Origin: Malus domestica
Lineage: Eukaryota; Streptophyta; Magnoliopsida; Rosales; Rosaceae
Direction of reading: 5' to 3'
Length of the DNA stretch: 64,000 bases
NCBI RefSeq assembly: GCF_042453785.1
Contig: NC_091669.1
Span: 33,249,001-33,313,000 of the forward strand
The notes beneath the pieces are model-generated. The model was not told where the DNA came from. It did not search any database and saw nothing but the letters and a program-made list of their open reading frames with translations. Shown piece by piece: positions 62,769 through 64,000 of the stretch; the stretch's first letter is position 1; each line of letters begins with the position of its first letter. Position numbers and translations under genes: made by a program.

Positions 62769-64000
62769 ATGAAGCCCCCGAAGATGATTGTGTTACTGTT
62801 ATGTTGCCTTGGTGTTTTCATGGCTGCGAATTCTGATCTGGCTTCCGACAGAGATGCCTTGCTGGCGCTCAGAACCGCCGTGGGAGGCCGTACAATGGGC
62901 TGGAACGTGACGGAGACCAACCCCTGTTCGTGGCTCGGCGTCAAATGCGAGTCGGACCGGGTCACCGAGTTGCGGCTTCCTGGTTGGGCATTAGTTGGGC
63001 AGCTTCCTTTGGGTCTCGGAAACTTAACCCAGCTTTTGACCCTCTCTCTGCGCGTAAACGCGCTCTCCGGTCCACTACCGAACGACCTTGTCAACCTAGT
63101 CAACCTCAAGAATCTCTACTTGCAAGGTAACTCGTTTTCCGGTCCAATTCCTAAGTTTTTGTTCAAATTGAAAAGCCTTATGAGATTGAACCTTGAGAAA
63201 AATAAATTCTCCGGCGAAATCTCGTCGGCGTTTAATAATTTGACGAGTTTGGTAAGTCTGCATTTGGAGGTGAATCAGCTTACTGGGTCAATTCCTGAGC
63301 TGGGTTTGCCATCTCTTGGACAATTCAACGTTTCCTTTAACCAGTTGAACGGGTCGGTTCCTTCGAAGCTTTCGGGTTGGCCTGAAAACGCGTTCGAGGG
63401 GAATTTGCTTTGTGGGAAGCCGTTGAAGGCCTGCAATGGGACTGAGAATGCTGGGAAGAAGAATAAGTTGGCTGGTGGGGCAATTGCAGGGATTGTGATT
63501 GGTAGTATTATTGGGTTCTTGGTGATAGTTGCCATTGTGATATATTTGTGCCGAAGAAAGAAAAATGGGGAAAAAGGTACAAACTTTGCTGTGCCGGGGA
63601 AGCCTCAGGAGGCTGAAACCTCCCGTGGAAAGGTGGTGCTGGATAGGAGTTCGAGTACTGATTATTCATCTGCATCAAAAGGGAGTGTGAAGAGTGGTGG
63701 TGGGAATAAGAGTTTAGTGTTCTTCGGGCATGTGGTGAAGGTGTTTGATTTGGAGGATTTATTGAGGGCATCCGCTGAGGTACTTGGAAAGGGGACATTT
63801 GGAACTACGTACAAGGCAACTTTGGAAATGGGGGTGTCAGTGGCAGTGAAGAGGTTGAAGGAAGTGGCTGTATCAGAGAAGGAATTCAGGGAGAAGATTG
63901 AAGAGATTGGGAGAATGGATCATTCAAATTTGGTCCCACTCAGGGCTTACTACTACAGCAGGGATGAGAAGCTTTTTGTGTATGATTACATGCCTATGGG
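62769..64000 (+). CDS. RKL1-like: Leucine-rich-repeat receptor-like kinase (RKL1/RLK902 type), 5' part
   Basis: 410 codons are present and the frame is open to the window edge. Residues 1-20 form a signal peptide. The LRR N-terminal cap includes 'WNVTETNPCSWLGVKC' (44-60), followed by about five LRRs (about 66-200). A transmembrane helix spans about 236-260 with a basic stop ('CRRKKN'). A serine-rich juxtamembrane region follows, and the kinase domain starts near 327 ('FDLEDLLRASAEVLGKGTFG'). The glycine loop is G340-K-G-T-F-G and the ATP lysine is K361 in 'VAVKRLKE'. The family (RKL1, RLK902, 'probable inactive receptor kinase' group) has about 650 residues and often lacks catalytic residues further on, which cannot be checked here. 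It acts at the plasma membrane in signalling. The ATG at 62769 precedes the signal peptide directly. Confidence 0.93.
   Translation, partial: MKPPKMIVLLLCCLGVFMAANSDLASDRDALLALRTAVGGRTMGWNVTETNPCSWLGVKCESDRVTELRLPGWALVGQLPLGLGNLTQLLTLSLRVNALSGPLPNDLVNLVNLKNLYLQGNSFSGPIPKFLFKLKSLMRLNLEKNKFSGEISSAFNNLTSLVSLHLEVNQLTGSIPELGLPSLGQFNVSFNQLNGSVPSKLSGWPENAFEGNLLCGKPLKACNGTENAGKKNKLAGGAIAGIVIGSIIGFLVIVAIVIYLCRRKKNGEKGTNFAVPGKPQEAETSRGKVVLDRSSSTDYSSASKGSVKSGGGNKSLVFFGHVVKVFDLEDLLRASAEVLGKGTFGTTYKATLEMGVSVAVKRLKEVAVSEKEFREKIEEIGRMDHSNLVPLRAYYYSRDEKLFVYDYMPM

Overview
The window is plant nuclear DNA: AT-rich, intron-containing genes, long stretches of nested transposable elements, plant-only gene families (a plasmodesmal DUF26 protein, a leucine-rich-repeat receptor kinase) and dense MITE debris. 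The retroelement types and gene sequences look like woody Rosaceae (apple/pear type); that placement is from general familiarity, not a search.

Five host genes can be modelled, all on the + strand. They are a condensin I subunit gene CAP-G (1804-13236, 12 exons, 1,028 aa), a Nudix hydrolase of the NUDT17/18 group (25373-26567, 5 exons, 192 aa), a plasmodesmata-located protein of the PDLP6/7 type (37553-39014, 3 exons, 284 aa), a small heat-shock protein ending in the peroxisomal signal SKL (45413-46248, 2 exons, 145 aa), and the first 410 codons of an RKL1/RLK902-like receptor kinase that runs off the right edge (62769-64000). As I recall the Arabidopsis map, CAP-G, PDLP7 and HSP15.7 are close together on chromosome 5, and NUDT17 is next to PDLP6 on chromosome 2. 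The window therefore looks like the unfractionated form of a block that Arabidopsis splits between two homoeologous regions.

Between the genes almost everything recognisable is mobile DNA or its remains. CAP-G intron 1 carries a 4.5 kb composite insertion (LINE end, repeat-rich non-autonomous segment, second LINE end) enclosed by one 20-bp target-site duplication. From 13.5 to 22.8 kb there are several MITEs and a tandem-repeat-rich repeated segment, followed by an RPL4 pseudogene fragment. A decayed DEAD-box helicase gene (RH13/DDX24 type, minus strand) is interrupted in an exon by a very young Ty1/copia element of the Tnt1/Tork type (28503-33798) with nearly identical LTRs and an open polyprotein. 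Around 42.2-44.8 kb two segments are each duplicated in inverted orientation, in the interleaved order A-C-A'-C'.

From 47.2 kb on, a GAG-only LTR element sits beside a decayed LINE. Then comes a tandem duplication of a roughly 0.8 kb LINE-derived unit whose left copy was invaded by a TAA-flanked TIR element (itself invaded by a 5.2 kb LTR element carrying a U-box/ARM gene fragment) and by a MULE-like element. The right copy keeps both empty sites, which proves the insertion boundaries. I found no tRNA, rRNA, CRISPR array or clearly new biochemical system. The most unusual objects are the composite insertion in CAP-G, the interleaved inverted repeat, the GAG-only element and the natural filled-site/empty-site pair.
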